A DNA stretch of 64,000 nucleotides from Nitrospira sp. (GCA_018242765.1 JAFEBH010000011.1:372001-436000); one strand, 5' to 3'; shown: positions 25,365-37,953, counted from the first letter of the stretch. Numbers and translations are program-made. Notes: a model not told the origin generated them from the sequence alone.

Positions 25365-25613
25365 CTACCCCTGAATCTCGTCCTCCACCATTTCCTCGCT
25401 GGCCGGCATCCCATAGGCTACATATTTGGCATAGGATAGATAGATCCCTGCACTATCTGTCATAGCTTTGGACCCGGCCGTCAGCCGAACGACTTTGTCG
25501 GAGCCGGGTGGTTCAATGTTTTGGAGCATGGTGACGTGGTCGTGCAGGAGTCGGATATAGCGTTCCACTGCTGCTTCCACGTCTTTATAGGCCTTCAGAA
25601 TATCATCCGTCAT
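25365..25613 (-). CDS. Small helical protein of unknown function
   Basis: The protein is 82 residues starting MTDDILKAYKDVEAAVERYI, with GGAGGA just before ATG 25613 (the longer frame to 25640 lacks a site). It is mostly helical and mildly acidic, with no transmembrane segment or cysteine. I do not recognise the family. Confidence 0.65.
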   Translation of the reverse strand: MTDDILKAYKDVEAAVERYIRLLHDHVTMLQNIEPPGSDKVVRLTAGSKAMTDSAGIYLSYAKYVAYGMPASEEMVEDEIQG

Positions 25614-25651
25614 GGTTGTCCTCCATAATAGCATGAGCATACACTACGTTC

Positions 25652-26830
25652 ATGGGACGCCTCAACGCCACGGTATCACCAGAGATTCTTGATGCCATCC
25701 ACGTCAATGTTGAGCGGGTAGGCCTTTCGAACAGGGAGCTTGCTCAGGCTGTAGTCGAACTGTCCCGCATGTTCACCAAAGACCGAGATGGTCTCAATGG
25801 GTCGTACCTCAATGACAGATTCTTGGGCACGGCCTATCTCCAGTATTTCCTGCCAGTGAATCTAGCCAAGATTCAGGTGTTGCTGGATGAAATGCCTACT
25901 CCTGAAGTAAATAAGGGTTTCTCAGTCTTGGATCTTGGTGCAGGCCCTGGTACTGGAGCGTTGGCGGTCCTCGATTGGTGGCATCAGCGAAAGCTGCCGT
26001 ATGCCTTGTCTGTTACCGCGATTGATGGCTCAGCAGAAGCTCTCAGACAAGCCAGGCAGTTGTGGGATCGATACTGCCAGGCGGCTAGTGTTGGAGCAGC
26101 GAGCTTGCAGGCCTATGGAGGAGATCTTGAGCGACGAGTCTGGTTGGAGCAGGTTAAACCACGGGCGCCCTTTGATCTTATTATTCTCGCTAACTGCTTG
26201 AATGAGGTCTGTACAGATGCGCATGATCCAACCGCCATGCGCACTGGCCTGATAGTGGAATCCTTATCGCTCCTCGCACCGCACGGCACAGTGATGATCG
26301 TCGAGCCGGCTCTACGTGGAACCTCCCGAGGATTGTTTCACGTGCGTGACCGACTCCTCCAAGAAAGGAGCTGCACCGTTTATAGCCCTTGCCTCCATGA
26401 GTTAAGTTGTCCAGCCTTGGTGAAGCCTGATGATTGGTGTCACGAAGAGCGAGCTTGGGAACCGCCTGTAATAATTCAGGAGATTGGTGAGTCAGTTGGG
26501 TTCATCAAAGACGCGCTGAAGTTTTCCTATTTGTTACTCAGGAAGGATGGACGAACGATCGTGGAGCGGCAACCTGACGTATATCGAGTTGTGAGCGAGC
26601 TGCGAGTTATGAAGGGGGAGAAGCGAGCCTGGCTCTGTAATGAACAAGGCCGACAAGAAGTCGGCCGGCAGGATCGTCTCGCATCGTCAAAAAGCGAAGC
26701 ATTCGACCAATGGCATCGTGGCGCGATCGTGCAGATTGATCGGATTGCGCGTAAGGAACGGAGAGGGAAGGTTTCGTCGCTAGGTCGGATCGAACAAGAC
26801 GGAGCGGTAATCGTCATTCGTTCGGTCTAG
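25652..26830 (+). CDS. Rsm22-family methyltransferase-like protein
   Basis: The 392-residue protein has a class I SAM-binding fold (SVLDLGAGPGTGALAVLDW near residue 92, then VTAIDGSAEAL) and, downstream, the cysteine motif YSPCLHELSCPALVKPDDWCHEE. That Cys pattern after a methyltransferase domain is typical of Rsm22, the mitochondrial/bacterial small-ribosomal-subunit assembly family that binds iron-sulfur in eukaryotes. The start is divergent from the small minus-strand gene 38 bases away. Substrate and activity are unproven in bacteria. Confidence 0.75.
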   Translation: MGRLNATVSPEILDAIHVNVERVGLSNRELAQAVVELSRMFTKDRDGLNGSYLNDRFLGTAYLQYFLPVNLAKIQVLLDEMPTPEVNKGFSVLDLGAGPGTGALAVLDWWHQRKLPYALSVTAIDGSAEALRQARQLWDRYCQAASVGAASLQAYGGDLERRVWLEQVKPRAPFDLIILANCLNEVCTDAHDPTAMRTGLIVESLSLLAPHGTVMIVEPALRGTSRGLFHVRDRLLQERSCTVYSPCLHELSCPALVKPDDWCHEERAWEPPVIIQEIGESVGFIKDALKFSYLLLRKDGRTIVERQPDVYRVVSELRVMKGEKRAWLCNEQGRQEVGRQDRLASSKSEAFDQWHRGAIVQIDRIARKERRGKVSSLGRIEQDGAVIVIRSV

Positions 26831-27153
26831 CTGTGGCTAGGTGATGAACCCTGTGCGCGTTCGAATTCAGCATTGACAGGTGGCTCAAGCTCACTTACTT
26901 TTCATGACTTGATTCTGGTGGGTAATTCAAATAAGAAGCCCATGAGCTTATACAGGATTGAATAATAGATCTTCCAAATAAAGAGCAAGTCATTCGTGTT
27001 TCCAAGCTGGCTGTTTAGGATCAAAGCATGGCTGGAAGGTTCGAAGGCTCTACAGAGGAGATGACCAAGGTGTTGCAAGATCTGCCGGAGACGGTTTCCC
27101 GTTGAGTAGGGCGACGCAGGTCACGAATCACCGGTCATAGGAGGAGCAGCACG
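26831..27153. other. Gap of 323 bp with candidate promoter
   Basis: This gap precedes the second methyltransferase gene. A promoter-like TTGACA...TACTTT lies near its left end (listed). A 25-codon frame starting at 27028 (MAGRFEGSTEEMTK...) is too short and unsupported to call. Confidence 0.5.
26873..26901 (+). promoter_or_regulatory. Candidate sigma-70 promoter
   Basis: TTGACA (26873-26878), a 17-base spacer and TACTTT (26896-26901). If it drives the methyltransferase at 27154, the leader is about 245 bases long. Confidence 0.4.
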
Positions 27154-27978
27154 ATGGACGAGAGCATGGGACGGCTTCTGGATCATACGGACGGCATGGG
27201 GCAGGCCAAGATGTTCTCAAAGGCCTGGTACAACGAATACTTCAAGCGCGCCTATACGAGCCGGACTCATGCCCAGTTTTGCGAAGCGGTGTACGGGCGT
27301 GACCTCTGTCAGCACGGTATGATGGATGTGGAGGAAATGGATTTTTTGGCTTCGTTGCTCAAGCCCGGCGAGCAGGTTCTTGAAATCGGCTGTGCCAACG
27401 GCCGCATCACCGAATATCTGGCCGAAAAAACCAGTTGTTCGATTCTTGGGATCGATTACTCGGACGTGGCCATCTCTCAGGCTCAAGACCGCACTCAGTC
27501 CAAAACAGGAAGGCTGAGTTTTCGATGCGTAGATCTGATCGCCGACGACATCCCCGGTGAGGGGTATGACACCATCATCGCCGTGGACTGTGTCTATTTC
27601 ATGGGCAACTACGATGTGACGATCAGAAAGCTGAATAATAAGCTGAAACCAGGCGGCCGGATGATCGTGGCGGCGTTCCAAGCCAAGGAGGAGGGTGATC
27701 CGGAAGACGTTTTAGAGCCCGGACGTACCCGTATGGCTCGGGTCCTGCAGACGTTGGGGCTGGTGTACCGGCAGTATAATTTCACGCCGAATATTCGAAA
27801 CCATTGGGTGAAGAACTACGAAGTCTCTCGAGCGATGTATCGAGAATTTGCTGCCGAGGGGAATGAGTTTCTCGCCGATGCGCGCATTGCCGAGAACGGA
27901 TGGTTCAAGGATCATGCGGAACGTGGAACGCTGGTGCGGTTCTTATACGTCATCAATCATAATCCCGATGTGGCATAG
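27154..27978 (+). CDS. Class I SAM-dependent methyltransferase
   Basis: The 274-residue protein has the SAM motif QVLEIGCANGRITEYLA (residues about 72-88), the acidic GIDYSDVAIS strand, and motif KPGGRMIVAAF. GGAGGAG precedes ATG 27154. The substrate cannot be read from the sequence; small-molecule methyltransferases look most similar. It ends in a hairpin. Confidence 0.8.
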   Translation: MDESMGRLLDHTDGMGQAKMFSKAWYNEYFKRAYTSRTHAQFCEAVYGRDLCQHGMMDVEEMDFLASLLKPGEQVLEIGCANGRITEYLAEKTSCSILGIDYSDVAISQAQDRTQSKTGRLSFRCVDLIADDIPGEGYDTIIAVDCVYFMGNYDVTIRKLNNKLKPGGRMIVAAFQAKEEGDPEDVLEPGRTRMARVLQTLGLVYRQYNFTPNIRNHWVKNYEVSRAMYREFAAEGNEFLADARIAENGWFKDHAERGTLVRFLYVINHNPDVA

Positions 27979-27998
27979 CCGATACGGATTCGGCTATG
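27974..27998 (+). terminator. Hairpin after the methyltransferase gene
   Basis: CATAGCCGA (27974-27982) is matched by TCGGCTATG (27990-27998) with a seven-base loop. The stem overlaps the stop codon and has no U-run, so termination is only possible. Confidence 0.45.
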
Positions 27999-28071
27999 GG
28001 CGACACATTCGGCTGAGAAGCCGCCGTGGGTCTCATCAATTTGGAATCCTTAAGTTGGAAGGCTCTTCAGC

Positions 28072-28251
28072 TTAATCCGCTTCCGGCTCTGAACTGCCGT
28101 GCTGGTGAGACACCTTGTCTTCCTCGAAGAGGTCCGCCATTTCTTCTGCCATGACGGCAGCATCGTCCTGAACGGCGAACACGGGAATCTCTTTTCTCAC
28201 CTTGGGTTTTTCTTCCGGCGAGGGGTCGGGTTGTTTTGGCGTGTCACTCAT
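28072..28251 (-). CDS. Small acidic protein of unknown function
   Basis: The protein is 59 residues from MSDTPKQPDPSPEEKP at ATG 28251. The N-terminal third is Pro/Glu/Lys rich and the rest has EIPVFAVQDDAAVMAEEMADLF. It lies 30 bases downstream of another minus-strand gene and may share its message. No family is recognised. Confidence 0.5.
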   Translation of the reverse strand: MSDTPKQPDPSPEEKPKVRKEIPVFAVQDDAAVMAEEMADLFEEDKVSHQHGSSEPEAD

Positions 28252-28281
28252 AGTCTCAGTATACACCAACGTTGGGAACAG

Positions 28282-28641
28282 TTATTCAAAGGCCTCGAGT
28301 GAAGATTTCTCGACAAATTGTCGCTGACAGCCCTGACAGGTCACGAAGTAGTAGGCATCCCGCACGGACAGGGTGGCTCGAAGGTCGAGGCTGACCCCCC
28401 GATGATTGCAGGCTGTGCAGGAGATCTCCTTGAGTCTGAGCGGCACATCAGGCTGTGTTCGCAGATAGAACTCCATATCAGCATAGACTGGAAACGTATA
28501 AAAGCACTTCTTGCAGAGCCCCCTCCAGTCGCCATCGGCCCCCATGAACCGCTCATCAATGGCAAAGCTGGATTGTTTGCAGATGGCGCATGGGACCGTG
28601 TTCAGGCGTCGTTCCACTTCTTGCTGAGTGAGTGTAACCAT
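28282..28641 (-). CDS. Small protein with four CxxC pairs (zinc ribbons)
   Basis: From ATG 28641 (MVTLTQQEVERRLNT) the protein has 119 residues and four CxxC pairs: CAIC, CKKC, CTAC and CQGC, arranged as two zinc ribbons. There is no signal peptide. The longer frame to 28746 would overlap the divergent phosphatase gene and is not used. Function is unknown; nucleic acid or protein binding is the usual guess for such ribbons. Confidence 0.65.
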   Translation of the reverse strand: MVTLTQQEVERRLNTVPCAICKQSSFAIDERFMGADGDWRGLCKKCFYTFPVYADMEFYLRTQPDVPLRLKEISCTACNHRGVSLDLRATLSVRDAYYFVTCQGCQRQFVEKSSLEAFE

Positions 28642-28740
28642 ATTGAGAGTATAACGGGCGAGGAAAAGAAATCGCAACTCCGGTTCGGAGAATGATGAAT
28701 GCCTTGACGGTTTGAGGGGCAGGTTTATACTCAACTTACG

Positions 28741-29151
28741 ATGCATATGATCACGGACCGGCTATTGGTGGGGAACATTGACGATGCGAAGCAGCCAACG
28801 ACGGCTATAGGTACACTGCTGCTGGTAGCCGAAGAGTTGACCGTTACTCCTGCCGCCTGGGTGGATTACCAGCACATTCCGTTTCGAGAGTTTGCCAAGG
28901 CCGACCACGCAAAACTGGCTCAAGCCGTTGAGTGGCTTGAACCGCGAGTGCCGAAGGGGCGGACACTGGTCTGTTGCCGAGCTGGGATGGGCCGGTCCGT
29001 ATCGGTGGTCATGGCCTATCTTTGCTGCGTGGAGGGCCAAACATATGATGAAGTGTTGAAGCTAATCATGACTCGCCGTCCGAGTGCGATGCCGCTCCCG
29101 AATCTACAAGTTGCGATCGAACAGGTCCGACAGCGTCGGCGTGCCGCGTAG
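28741..29151 (+). CDS. Dual-specificity protein phosphatase-like protein
   Basis: The 136-residue protein has the C-x5-R phosphatase loop CRAGMGRS (Cys79, Arg85) after GRTLVC, with an Asp-containing YQHIPFREFAKADH segment that could supply the general acid. The short size fits a minimal DSP/tyrosine phosphatase. It is divergent from the zinc-ribbon gene. The substrate is unknown. Confidence 0.78.
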   Translation: MHMITDRLLVGNIDDAKQPTTAIGTLLLVAEELTVTPAAWVDYQHIPFREFAKADHAKLAQAVEWLEPRVPKGRTLVCCRAGMGRSVSVVMAYLCCVEGQTYDEVLKLIMTRRPSAMPLPNLQVAIEQVRQRRRAA

Positions 29152-29268
29152 GACGATTCACCTCCTCTCCATCCTGGCCCTGTCGGTTCTCTAGCAAGGC
29201 TATCTTGCCTTTCGTGAAGGTCCATGGCGTAATGCGACCAGTCTGAAGCTCTGTCGTTCAATCGTATT

Positions 29269-30108
29269 ATGCCAGAACTCCCGGAAGCCGAAGTCGTGAC
29301 TCGACAAATCCGTGCCCGCCTCCTGGGAGCACGGCTGACCGAGGTATGGATCGGACGAGAAGATATTGTTCGAGAGGGGTATGCCGCCGCATCGTGGTAT
29401 CGAGGTGCTACCTTGCAATCGGTCAACCGATACGGCAAGAGCGTGGCCTTAGCATTTGTGAACAGCCACGATTGTCGCTATGTCGTGGCGGAGCTGGGGA
29501 TGACCGGGCTCCTTCTGTTCCCATCCGTACAGGTGAAACATCCGCAACATGTTCATGTGAGGCTGTTGTTTGAAGGTGGCTGCGAGCCTGAACTGCGGTA
29601 CTGGAATCCGCGCAGATTTGGACGGCTGTCGTTTTTAGATAAAGCCGGACTTGACCAGTATTGCACTCGCCGATTCGGGCTGGATCCATTGTCGGCGTCT
29701 CAGCAAGATGTTCTCAAACTCTTGCGGGAGCGCCGTGGGCGGCTCAAGGCACTCTTGATGCATCAACAAGCTATTGCCGGTATTGGGAATATCTATGCGA
29801 ATGAAATTCTCTTCCGCGCCGGCCTTCACCCGAACAGCCAAGTCAGTCGCCTGTCGGCAAGCAAGGCCGACAGGCTCCATGCGATCATGCGAGCGGTTTT
29901 GGATGAGGCCATTAGGCATGGGGGATCGAGTGTCCGAGACTTTTTTGCCCCTGATGGGACCGAAGGACAATACAAACGCCAGCATCTAGTCTATGGGAAA
30001 GCAGGGCAACCTTGTCCGAATCGTTGCGGTGGGGTGATTCAGCGACTCCGAGGAGAGCGAAGCTCCTATTTTTGTCCTCGCTGTCAACCAGTACGTCGGA
30101 AGCGATGA
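29269..30108 (+). CDS. mutM: Formamidopyrimidine-DNA glycosylase
   Basis: MutM removes oxidised purines such as 8-oxoguanine. The 279-residue protein has the catalytic Pro2 and Glu3 (MPELPEAEVV), Lys57 in NRYGKSVAL, the helix-two-turns-helix QAIAGIGNIYANEILFRAGLHP and a C-terminal zinc finger. The zinc finger reads CPNRCGG...YFCPRC, so its first knuckle is C-x3-C rather than the usual C-x2-C. No operon partner is close. Confidence 0.93.
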   Translation: MPELPEAEVVTRQIRARLLGARLTEVWIGREDIVREGYAAASWYRGATLQSVNRYGKSVALAFVNSHDCRYVVAELGMTGLLLFPSVQVKHPQHVHVRLLFEGGCEPELRYWNPRRFGRLSFLDKAGLDQYCTRRFGLDPLSASQQDVLKLLRERRGRLKALLMHQQAIAGIGNIYANEILFRAGLHPNSQVSRLSASKADRLHAIMRAVLDEAIRHGGSSVRDFFAPDGTEGQYKRQHLVYGKAGQPCPNRCGGVIQRLRGERSSYFCPRCQPVRRKR

Positions 30109-30215
30109 TGGTCAATCTTGAAAAGTCTTTATCTTTTAATGTGTTATGTGTCGGTTCCAGTGAAGACTCTATCGCTAGGCCTTTTGATCCCTCTTGATTT
30201 AGTCCCTCTGGTGTC

Positions 30216-30245
30216 TTGAGTCATCCTGCTGAGTTCCGTTAGAAT
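30216..30245 (+). promoter_or_regulatory. Promoter of the reductive TCA operon
   Basis: TTGAGT (30216-30221), an 18-base spacer and TAGAAT (30240-30245) lie 45 bases before aclB. Both hexamers are good sigma-70 matches. Confidence 0.6.
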
Positions 30246-30289
30246 CCGGATCCCCTATTTGCCTGAGTTACTACGAAGGAGAATTCGCA

Positions 30290-31486
30290 ATGGCTAAGGT
30301 GTTGGAAGGCCCTGGTATGGGGCTGATGAAGAAGTGGGGGATTCACGTCCCCAACCATGTCGTCGTCACGTCTGCCGACGAACTGACCAAACTCGGACAA
30401 GCCAATGATTGGATGAAGACCTCGAAGCTGGTAGCGAAGGCGCACGAGGCGCTCGGGTCACGCTTTAAGCTCGGTCTGGTTAAGGTTGGCCTTGATCTCA
30501 ATGCGGCAGTGGCGGCGACCAAGGAAATGATCGGTCGTCAGGTCGGCAGTATTACCGTCTCGCAGGTCATTATTTCTGAGATGGTCCCACATAAGGAAGA
30601 ATACTATTGCGCGGTGAAGTCCACTCGCGAAGGCAGTGAGATTCTCGTGGCCAATTGCGGTGGGGTCGAGGTCGAGTCGAATTGGGACCGTGTGAAACGT
30701 CTGTGTCTGGAGGTTGGGCAAAGTCCTTCGGCTGCTCAACTAGAAAAGCTCTCGAAAGATGCGGGATTTACCGGTTCACTTGCGAAGAAGGTAGCCGACT
30801 TTGCCGGCAAGATGTTCACCTGCTTTGACAGTGAAGATGCCCAGTATCTCGAAGTGAACCCCGTCGTCACGCGTGAGAGCGATGGGGAGTTGGTCGCGCT
30901 GGATGCGGTGACGTTGCTGGACGGCGATGCCAAATTCCGGCACCCGGACTGGAACTTTACCTTTGCCGCGGAATTCGGCCGGTCCTACAGTAAGGACGAA
31001 GTGGAAGTCATGGCGGTCGACAGCAAGATCAAGGGCTCAGTGAAGTTCATCGAGATTCCGGGCGGTGACACGGCCATGCTGCCGGCCGGTGGTGGCGCCA
31101 GTGTCTACTATTCTGATGCGGTTGTGGCGCGCGGCGGCAAGCTGGCGAACTATGCTGAGTATTCCGGTGATCCGCCGGATTGGGCTGTGGAAGTGCTGAC
31201 GGAGAAGGTCTGTTCATTGCCTGGCATCAAGAACATCATTGTCGGTGGCGCTATTGCGAATTTCACCGATGTGAAAAAGACCTTCGGGGGCATCATTAAT
31301 GGGTTTCGCAAGGCGAAGGGTGACGGCAAGTTGAAGGGCGTGAAGATCTGGGTGCGTCGCGGCGGACCTCGTGAGAAGGAAGGTCTCGATGCGATGCGCG
31401 CACTGAAAGACGAGGGCTTCGACATCAACGTCTTCGACCGCAATACCCCACTGACGGACATCGTCGACAAAGCGTTACAAAAGTAA
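30290..31486 (+). CDS. aclB: ATP-citrate lyase, beta (small) subunit
   Basis: ATP-citrate lyase splits citrate into acetyl-CoA and oxaloacetate, the key step of the reductive TCA cycle. This 398-residue chain is the ATP-grasp / succinyl-CoA synthetase beta-like half: QYLEVNPVVTRESDGELVALDAV (metal-binding region), GGDTAMLPAGGGASVYYSDAVV and the C-terminal IIVGGAIANFTDVKKTFGGII. The length equals that of Chlorobium-type AclB. AAGGAG precedes ATG 30290. aclA follows after 69 bases. Confidence 0.95.
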   Translation: MAKVLEGPGMGLMKKWGIHVPNHVVVTSADELTKLGQANDWMKTSKLVAKAHEALGSRFKLGLVKVGLDLNAAVAATKEMIGRQVGSITVSQVIISEMVPHKEEYYCAVKSTREGSEILVANCGGVEVESNWDRVKRLCLEVGQSPSAAQLEKLSKDAGFTGSLAKKVADFAGKMFTCFDSEDAQYLEVNPVVTRESDGELVALDAVTLLDGDAKFRHPDWNFTFAAEFGRSYSKDEVEVMAVDSKIKGSVKFIEIPGGDTAMLPAGGGASVYYSDAVVARGGKLANYAEYSGDPPDWAVEVLTEKVCSLPGIKNIIVGGAIANFTDVKKTFGGIINGFRKAKGDGKLKGVKIWVRRGGPREKEGLDAMRALKDEGFDINVFDRNTPLTDIVDKALQK

Positions 31487-31555
31487 CGAGCTATTAGCCA
31501 TGAGCTGTCGGCTGAATGTCTGACTGCAGACAGCTTCACTGTTGGAGGATTTTCG

Positions 31556-33376
31556 ATGAGTATTCTGGCCAATAAAGACACCCGCGTGGTGATTCAAGGT
31601 GGTGCCGCCGGTGTCAATGCAGCCCGCCGCATGGCGGAGTTCTGTTACCTGATTAAGCGCCCCCTCACGGTCGAGGCGTTTGTCTATCCGCCCGACGCCG
31701 GCAAGACGAATGAAGTGCCGTATGGCAGTGGGCTGATTGCGATCCCTATCTACAAGACAATCGCGGAAGCCACGAAACATCATCCAGCGATCAACACCAG
31801 CCTTGTCTACATCGGTGCCGACCGTGCCATGAAAGGTGGCATGGAGGCCTTGGATGATCCACATATTAAAGTCGTCTCCATGATCACCGAGGGTGTTCCG
31901 GAGAAGGATGCCAAGTTACTTGGAGCCCATGCCAGAAAGCTGGGGAAGGTCTTCAATGGCCCATCTTCAATCGGTATCATCTCGGCCGGGGCTTGCCGGT
32001 TGGGTGTCATCGGTGGTGCGTTCGACAATCTGGTCCTCTCAAAGTTATATCGTGAAGGTTCTTTCGGTGTCATTACGAAGTCAGGTGGTCTCTCGAATGA
32101 AATTATCTGGATTTGCTCGCAATTTGCCGATGGCATCACGACGGCTATCGGTATCGGTGGCGATGCCTATCCTGGTACCGACTATGTGAGCTATCTCGAA
32201 ATGTTCGAAAACGATCCGCAAACCAAGGCGGTCGTCATCGTCGGTGAAATGGGCGGCGATCTTGAGGAGCGAGCGGCGGAGTGGTATGGCGCTAAGAAGC
32301 GTCGTGTGAAGTTGATCGGTGTGGTCTCCGGGTTCTGCCAGGAGAGCTTGCCGAAGGGCATGAAGTTCGGCCATGCCGGCGCCAAAGAAGGCATGAAGGG
32401 CGAGGGGTCGGCTCGATCAAAGTCCGATGCGCTCAAGAAAGCCGGCGCCGTTGTCCCACCGACGTTTGGTGCCCTTGGTCCGGTGATCAAGGAAACCTAT
32501 CAGGATCTGCTCAAATCTGGCCAGGTGAAAGAGCCGGTGGAGCCAGCTGTCCTGCCTAAGTTGCCAAAGTCAATTGAAGAGGCGATGAAGGCAGACGAAG
32601 TGATGGTGGCTCCGTTGATCAGGACCACGATCAGCGACGACCGTGGCGATGAGCCTTGCTACGACGGGTATCCGGCCTCGGAGCTCATCAATAAGGGCTA
32701 CGAGATTCCCCACGTCATCGGCTTACTTTGGGACAAGCGCCTCATCTCGAAGCAGGAAGCGGAAATCATCAAGCGCATCATGATGCTGTCGGCGGATCAC
32801 GGGCCTTGCGTCAGTGGTGCCTACGCGACGATCCTTGCGGCCTGCGCTGGAATCGGTCTGTCTCAAGCAGTTGCGGCAGGTCTCATCATGATTGGTCCGC
32901 GTTTCGGCGGTGCCGTGACGGACGCTGGTCGCTGGTTTAAGTATGCCGTTGATAACAAGATGACGGTCGAGGACTTCTTGGCCTACATGAAGAAGAATGT
33001 CGGTCCGGTGCCGGGCATCGGTCATCGAGTGAAGAGCTTGCGCAATCCGGACAAGCGGGTGAAGGAGCTTGTGGGCTACGTGAAGAGCTTGCACATCAAA
33101 ACGCCATGCCTCGATTTTGCCTTGGCGGTGGAGCAGGTCACGGCAGTGAAGAAGGATAACTTGATTCTGAATGTGGACGGCACGATGGCGGCCGTGTTGG
33201 TCGACTTGGGATTCCCGGTCGATAGTTTGAACGGATTCTTCATCTTGTCGCGCACGATCGGATTGATCGGCCACTGGGTCGATCAGAAGCGCCAGGACAG
33301 CCGCTTGATCCGGTTGTTCGATTACCTGGTGAATTACGCGGCACCCAAACGGAGAGAAGTGCCTCCGCTCAAGTAG
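31556..33376 (+). CDS. aclA: ATP-citrate lyase, alpha (large) subunit
   Basis: The 606-residue chain has an N-terminal succinyl-CoA synthetase alpha-like part (to about 330), including the phospho-acceptor His273 in MKFGHAGAKEG and the ITKSGGLSNE loop, and a C-terminal citrate synthase-like part with GPRFGGAVTDAGRWF, GIGHRVKSLRNPDKRV and a late DGTMAAVLVDLG. Having both parts in one chain marks true ATP-citrate lyase rather than the split citryl-CoA synthetase/lyase of Hydrogenobacter. GGAGG precedes ATG 31556. Confidence 0.95.
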   Translation: MSILANKDTRVVIQGGAAGVNAARRMAEFCYLIKRPLTVEAFVYPPDAGKTNEVPYGSGLIAIPIYKTIAEATKHHPAINTSLVYIGADRAMKGGMEALDDPHIKVVSMITEGVPEKDAKLLGAHARKLGKVFNGPSSIGIISAGACRLGVIGGAFDNLVLSKLYREGSFGVITKSGGLSNEIIWICSQFADGITTAIGIGGDAYPGTDYVSYLEMFENDPQTKAVVIVGEMGGDLEERAAEWYGAKKRRVKLIGVVSGFCQESLPKGMKFGHAGAKEGMKGEGSARSKSDALKKAGAVVPPTFGALGPVIKETYQDLLKSGQVKEPVEPAVLPKLPKSIEEAMKADEVMVAPLIRTTISDDRGDEPCYDGYPASELINKGYEIPHVIGLLWDKRLISKQEAEIIKRIMMLSADHGPCVSGAYATILAACAGIGLSQAVAAGLIMIGPRFGGAVTDAGRWFKYAVDNKMTVEDFLAYMKKNVGPVPGIGHRVKSLRNPDKRVKELVGYVKSLHIKTPCLDFALAVEQVTAVKKDNLILNVDGTMAAVLVDLGFPVDSLNGFFILSRTIGLIGHWVDQKRQDSRLIRLFDYLVNYAAPKRREVPPLK

Positions 33377-33456
33377 AAGCGATTAGACTATGGCCGTCAG
33401 GCTTCAGTAGCTGAGCGTTGAAACTGATTGCTGATACCCCTGTAAGGAGATAAGTC

Positions 33457-35700
33457 ATGTCCATGGATCTCGCCAAAAATCTCTATGCCAAGATGCCGGA
33501 GGTCTTCGAAAAGGCTCGAAAGAAGTTCGGCCGACCGTTGACGCTGGCAGATAAGATTCTTGTTTCACACGCCGACAACTTCGATACCCAGAATTGGGAG
33601 CGTGGCAAGGCCATGTTGGCGCTGCGTCCTGATCGTGTGGCGATGCAGGATGCTACGGCCCAGATGGCCGTGCTGCAGTTCATGCAGGCGAACAAGAAGA
33701 AGGCTGCGGTGCCGAGCACCATCCACTGCGACCACTTGATCCGTGCTGAAATGGGGTCGGAGAAGGACTTGATGCGTGCCTTGGATGAGAACAGGGAGGT
33801 TTATAACTTTCTGGCTTCAGCGGCCAAGAAATATGGTATCGGTTTTTGGAAACCAGGTGCAGGGATCATCCACCAGGTGGTCTTAGAAAACTATGCGTTC
33901 CCCGGCTGCTTGATCATCGGGACCGATTCGCATACACCGAACGGCGGGGGGTTGGGAGGCTTGGCGATCGGTGTCGGTGGAGCGGATGCCGGCGAAGTGA
34001 TGGCCGGTTTGCCTTGGGAAGTGCTCCATCCGAAATTGATCGGGGTGAAGCTCACCGGTAAGTTAAGTGGGTGGGCGTCTGCAAAAGATGTGATCCTCTA
34101 TCTCTGTGGCCTGCTCACGGTGAAAGGGGGGACGAATAAGATTGTCGAATACTTTGGTCCTGGTGCCGAAACGATCAGTGCGACTGGGAAGGGCACAATT
34201 TGCAACATGGGTGCTGAGCTTGGTGCTACCACATCGGTCTTCCCCTTCGATCAAAAGATGGTCGACTATATGACCATTACAGATCGGGCGGATTTGGCGA
34301 AATTGGCCCAGGCGAATAAGGCCTTGCTTGTCGCGGATCCTGAAGTGATGCAGGCTCCGGAGAAGTATTACGATCAGATCGTTGAAATCGATCTCTCGAA
34401 ACTGGAGCCGCATGTGGTCGGACCTCATACGCCGGATCTTGCAAGGCCGATTTCGAAGCTGAAAGCGGAGGCGCAGGAGAAGGGGTATCCGGTCGAATTG
34501 AAAGCGGCCTTGATCGGGAGCTGTACCAATTCATCCTACGAAGACATCAGCCGCTCGGCACATGTGGCACAGCAGGCGTTGAAGGCAGGTTTGAAGGCGA
34601 AGGCTTCGTTTCTGATTTCTCCCGGGTCAGAGCGCATCTACCACACGATGAAACGTGACGGATTTCTTGAGACGTTCGAGAAGCTCGGCGGCACCGTGCT
34701 GTCAAATTCCTGCGGCCCCTGCATCGGTCAGTGGAAGCGTGCGGATGGAGTGAAGGGCAAGGCGGATTCGATCGTCAGTTCTTTCAACCGGAACTTTCCC
34801 GGCAGGAACGATGGTATCAGCGAAACGCTTTCGTTCCTCGCAAGCCCGGAAGTCGTGACGGCTTATGCAATCACCGGCGATCTTGGATTCGATCCAGTCA
34901 ATCAGGCGGTGAAGGGCGCCGACGGCAAGGAATTCAAACTCCAAGCCCCGGTCGGTGAAGAGTTGCCGGCTAAGGGATTTGCGAAGGGCGAGGAAGGCTA
35001 CGTGGCCCCAGCGGAAGACGGCTCAGGCTTGAGGGTCGACATTCCGCCGACCAGCGAACGGTTACAAGTGTTGCAGCCGTTCCCGAAGTGGGACGGCAAA
35101 GATTTCGACAAGCTCCCGCTCTTGATCAAGACCAAGGGTAAGACCACGACCGACCATATTTCGCCTGCCGGTCCTTGGCTCAAGTTCCGTGGTCATTTAG
35201 ATAAGATCAGTGACAACATGTTCCTTGGCGCCAACAGCGCCTATGCGGCAGAGCCGGGGAAGGGTACGAATGTCCTCACCGGAGAATCGAACCTTACGAT
35301 CGCGCAGATCGCTCGGGCCTACAAGTCGAAGGGTATTGGATCAATTGTAGTCGGCGATGAGAACTATGGTGAGGGCAGCAGCCGAGAGCATGCGGCGATG
35401 TCCCCACGGTTCTTGAACGTGCGCGCAGTCATCACCAAGAGCTTCGCGCGCATCCATGAGACCAATCTCAAGAAGCAGGGAATTTTGCCGTTGACCTTTG
35501 CTGATCCGAAGGATTACGACAAGATTGACATGAACGATCGATTGAGCGTCGTGGACTTGCCGAATCTGGCGCCGGGTAAGCCGGTGACGGTCATTATTCA
35601 CAAGACGAGCGGCGATGTGAAGATCCAAGCAAACCACAGTATGACGGCACAACAAATCACATGGTTTAAGGCCGGTTCTGCGTTGAATGCGCTGAACTAA
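33457..35700 (+). CDS. acn: Aconitate hydratase, mitochondrial-type
   Basis: Aconitase interconverts citrate and isocitrate with a 4Fe-4S cluster. The 747-residue protein has [29 protein letters not shown], the cluster cysteines in [11 protein letters not shown] and [11 protein letters not shown], and the C-terminal [16 protein letters not shown] swivel-domain motif. It resembles mitochondrial aconitases more than AcnA or AcnB. TAAGGAG precedes ATG 33457. Confidence 0.95.
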   Translation: MSMDLAKNLYAKMPEVFEKARKKFGRPLTLADKILVSHADNFDTQNWERGKAMLALRPDRVAMQDATAQMAVLQFMQANKKKAAVPSTIHCDHLIRAEMGSEKDLMRALDENREVYNFLASAAKKYGIGFWKPGAGIIHQVVLENYAFPGCLIIGTDSHTPNGGGLGGLAIGVGGADAGEVMAGLPWEVLHPKLIGVKLTGKLSGWASAKDVILYLCGLLTVKGGTNKIVEYFGPGAETISATGKGTICNMGAELGATTSVFPFDQKMVDYMTITDRADLAKLAQANKALLVADPEVMQAPEKYYDQIVEIDLSKLEPHVVGPHTPDLARPISKLKAEAQEKGYPVELKAALIGSCTNSSYEDISRSAHVAQQALKAGLKAKASFLISPGSERIYHTMKRDGFLETFEKLGGTVLSNSCGPCIGQWKRADGVKGKADSIVSSFNRNFPGRNDGISETLSFLASPEVVTAYAITGDLGFDPVNQAVKGADGKEFKLQAPVGEELPAKGFAKGEEGYVAPAEDGSGLRVDIPPTSERLQVLQPFPKWDGKDFDKLPLLIKTKGKTTTDHISPAGPWLKFRGHLDKISDNMFLGANSAYAAEPGKGTNVLTGESNLTIAQIARAYKSKGIGSIVVGDENYGEGSSREHAAMSPRFLNVRAVITKSFARIHETNLKKQGILPLTFADPKDYDKIDMNDRLSVVDLPNLAPGKPVTVIIHKTSGDVKIQANHSMTAQQITWFKAGSALNALN

Positions 35701-37953
<2,253 letters not shown>

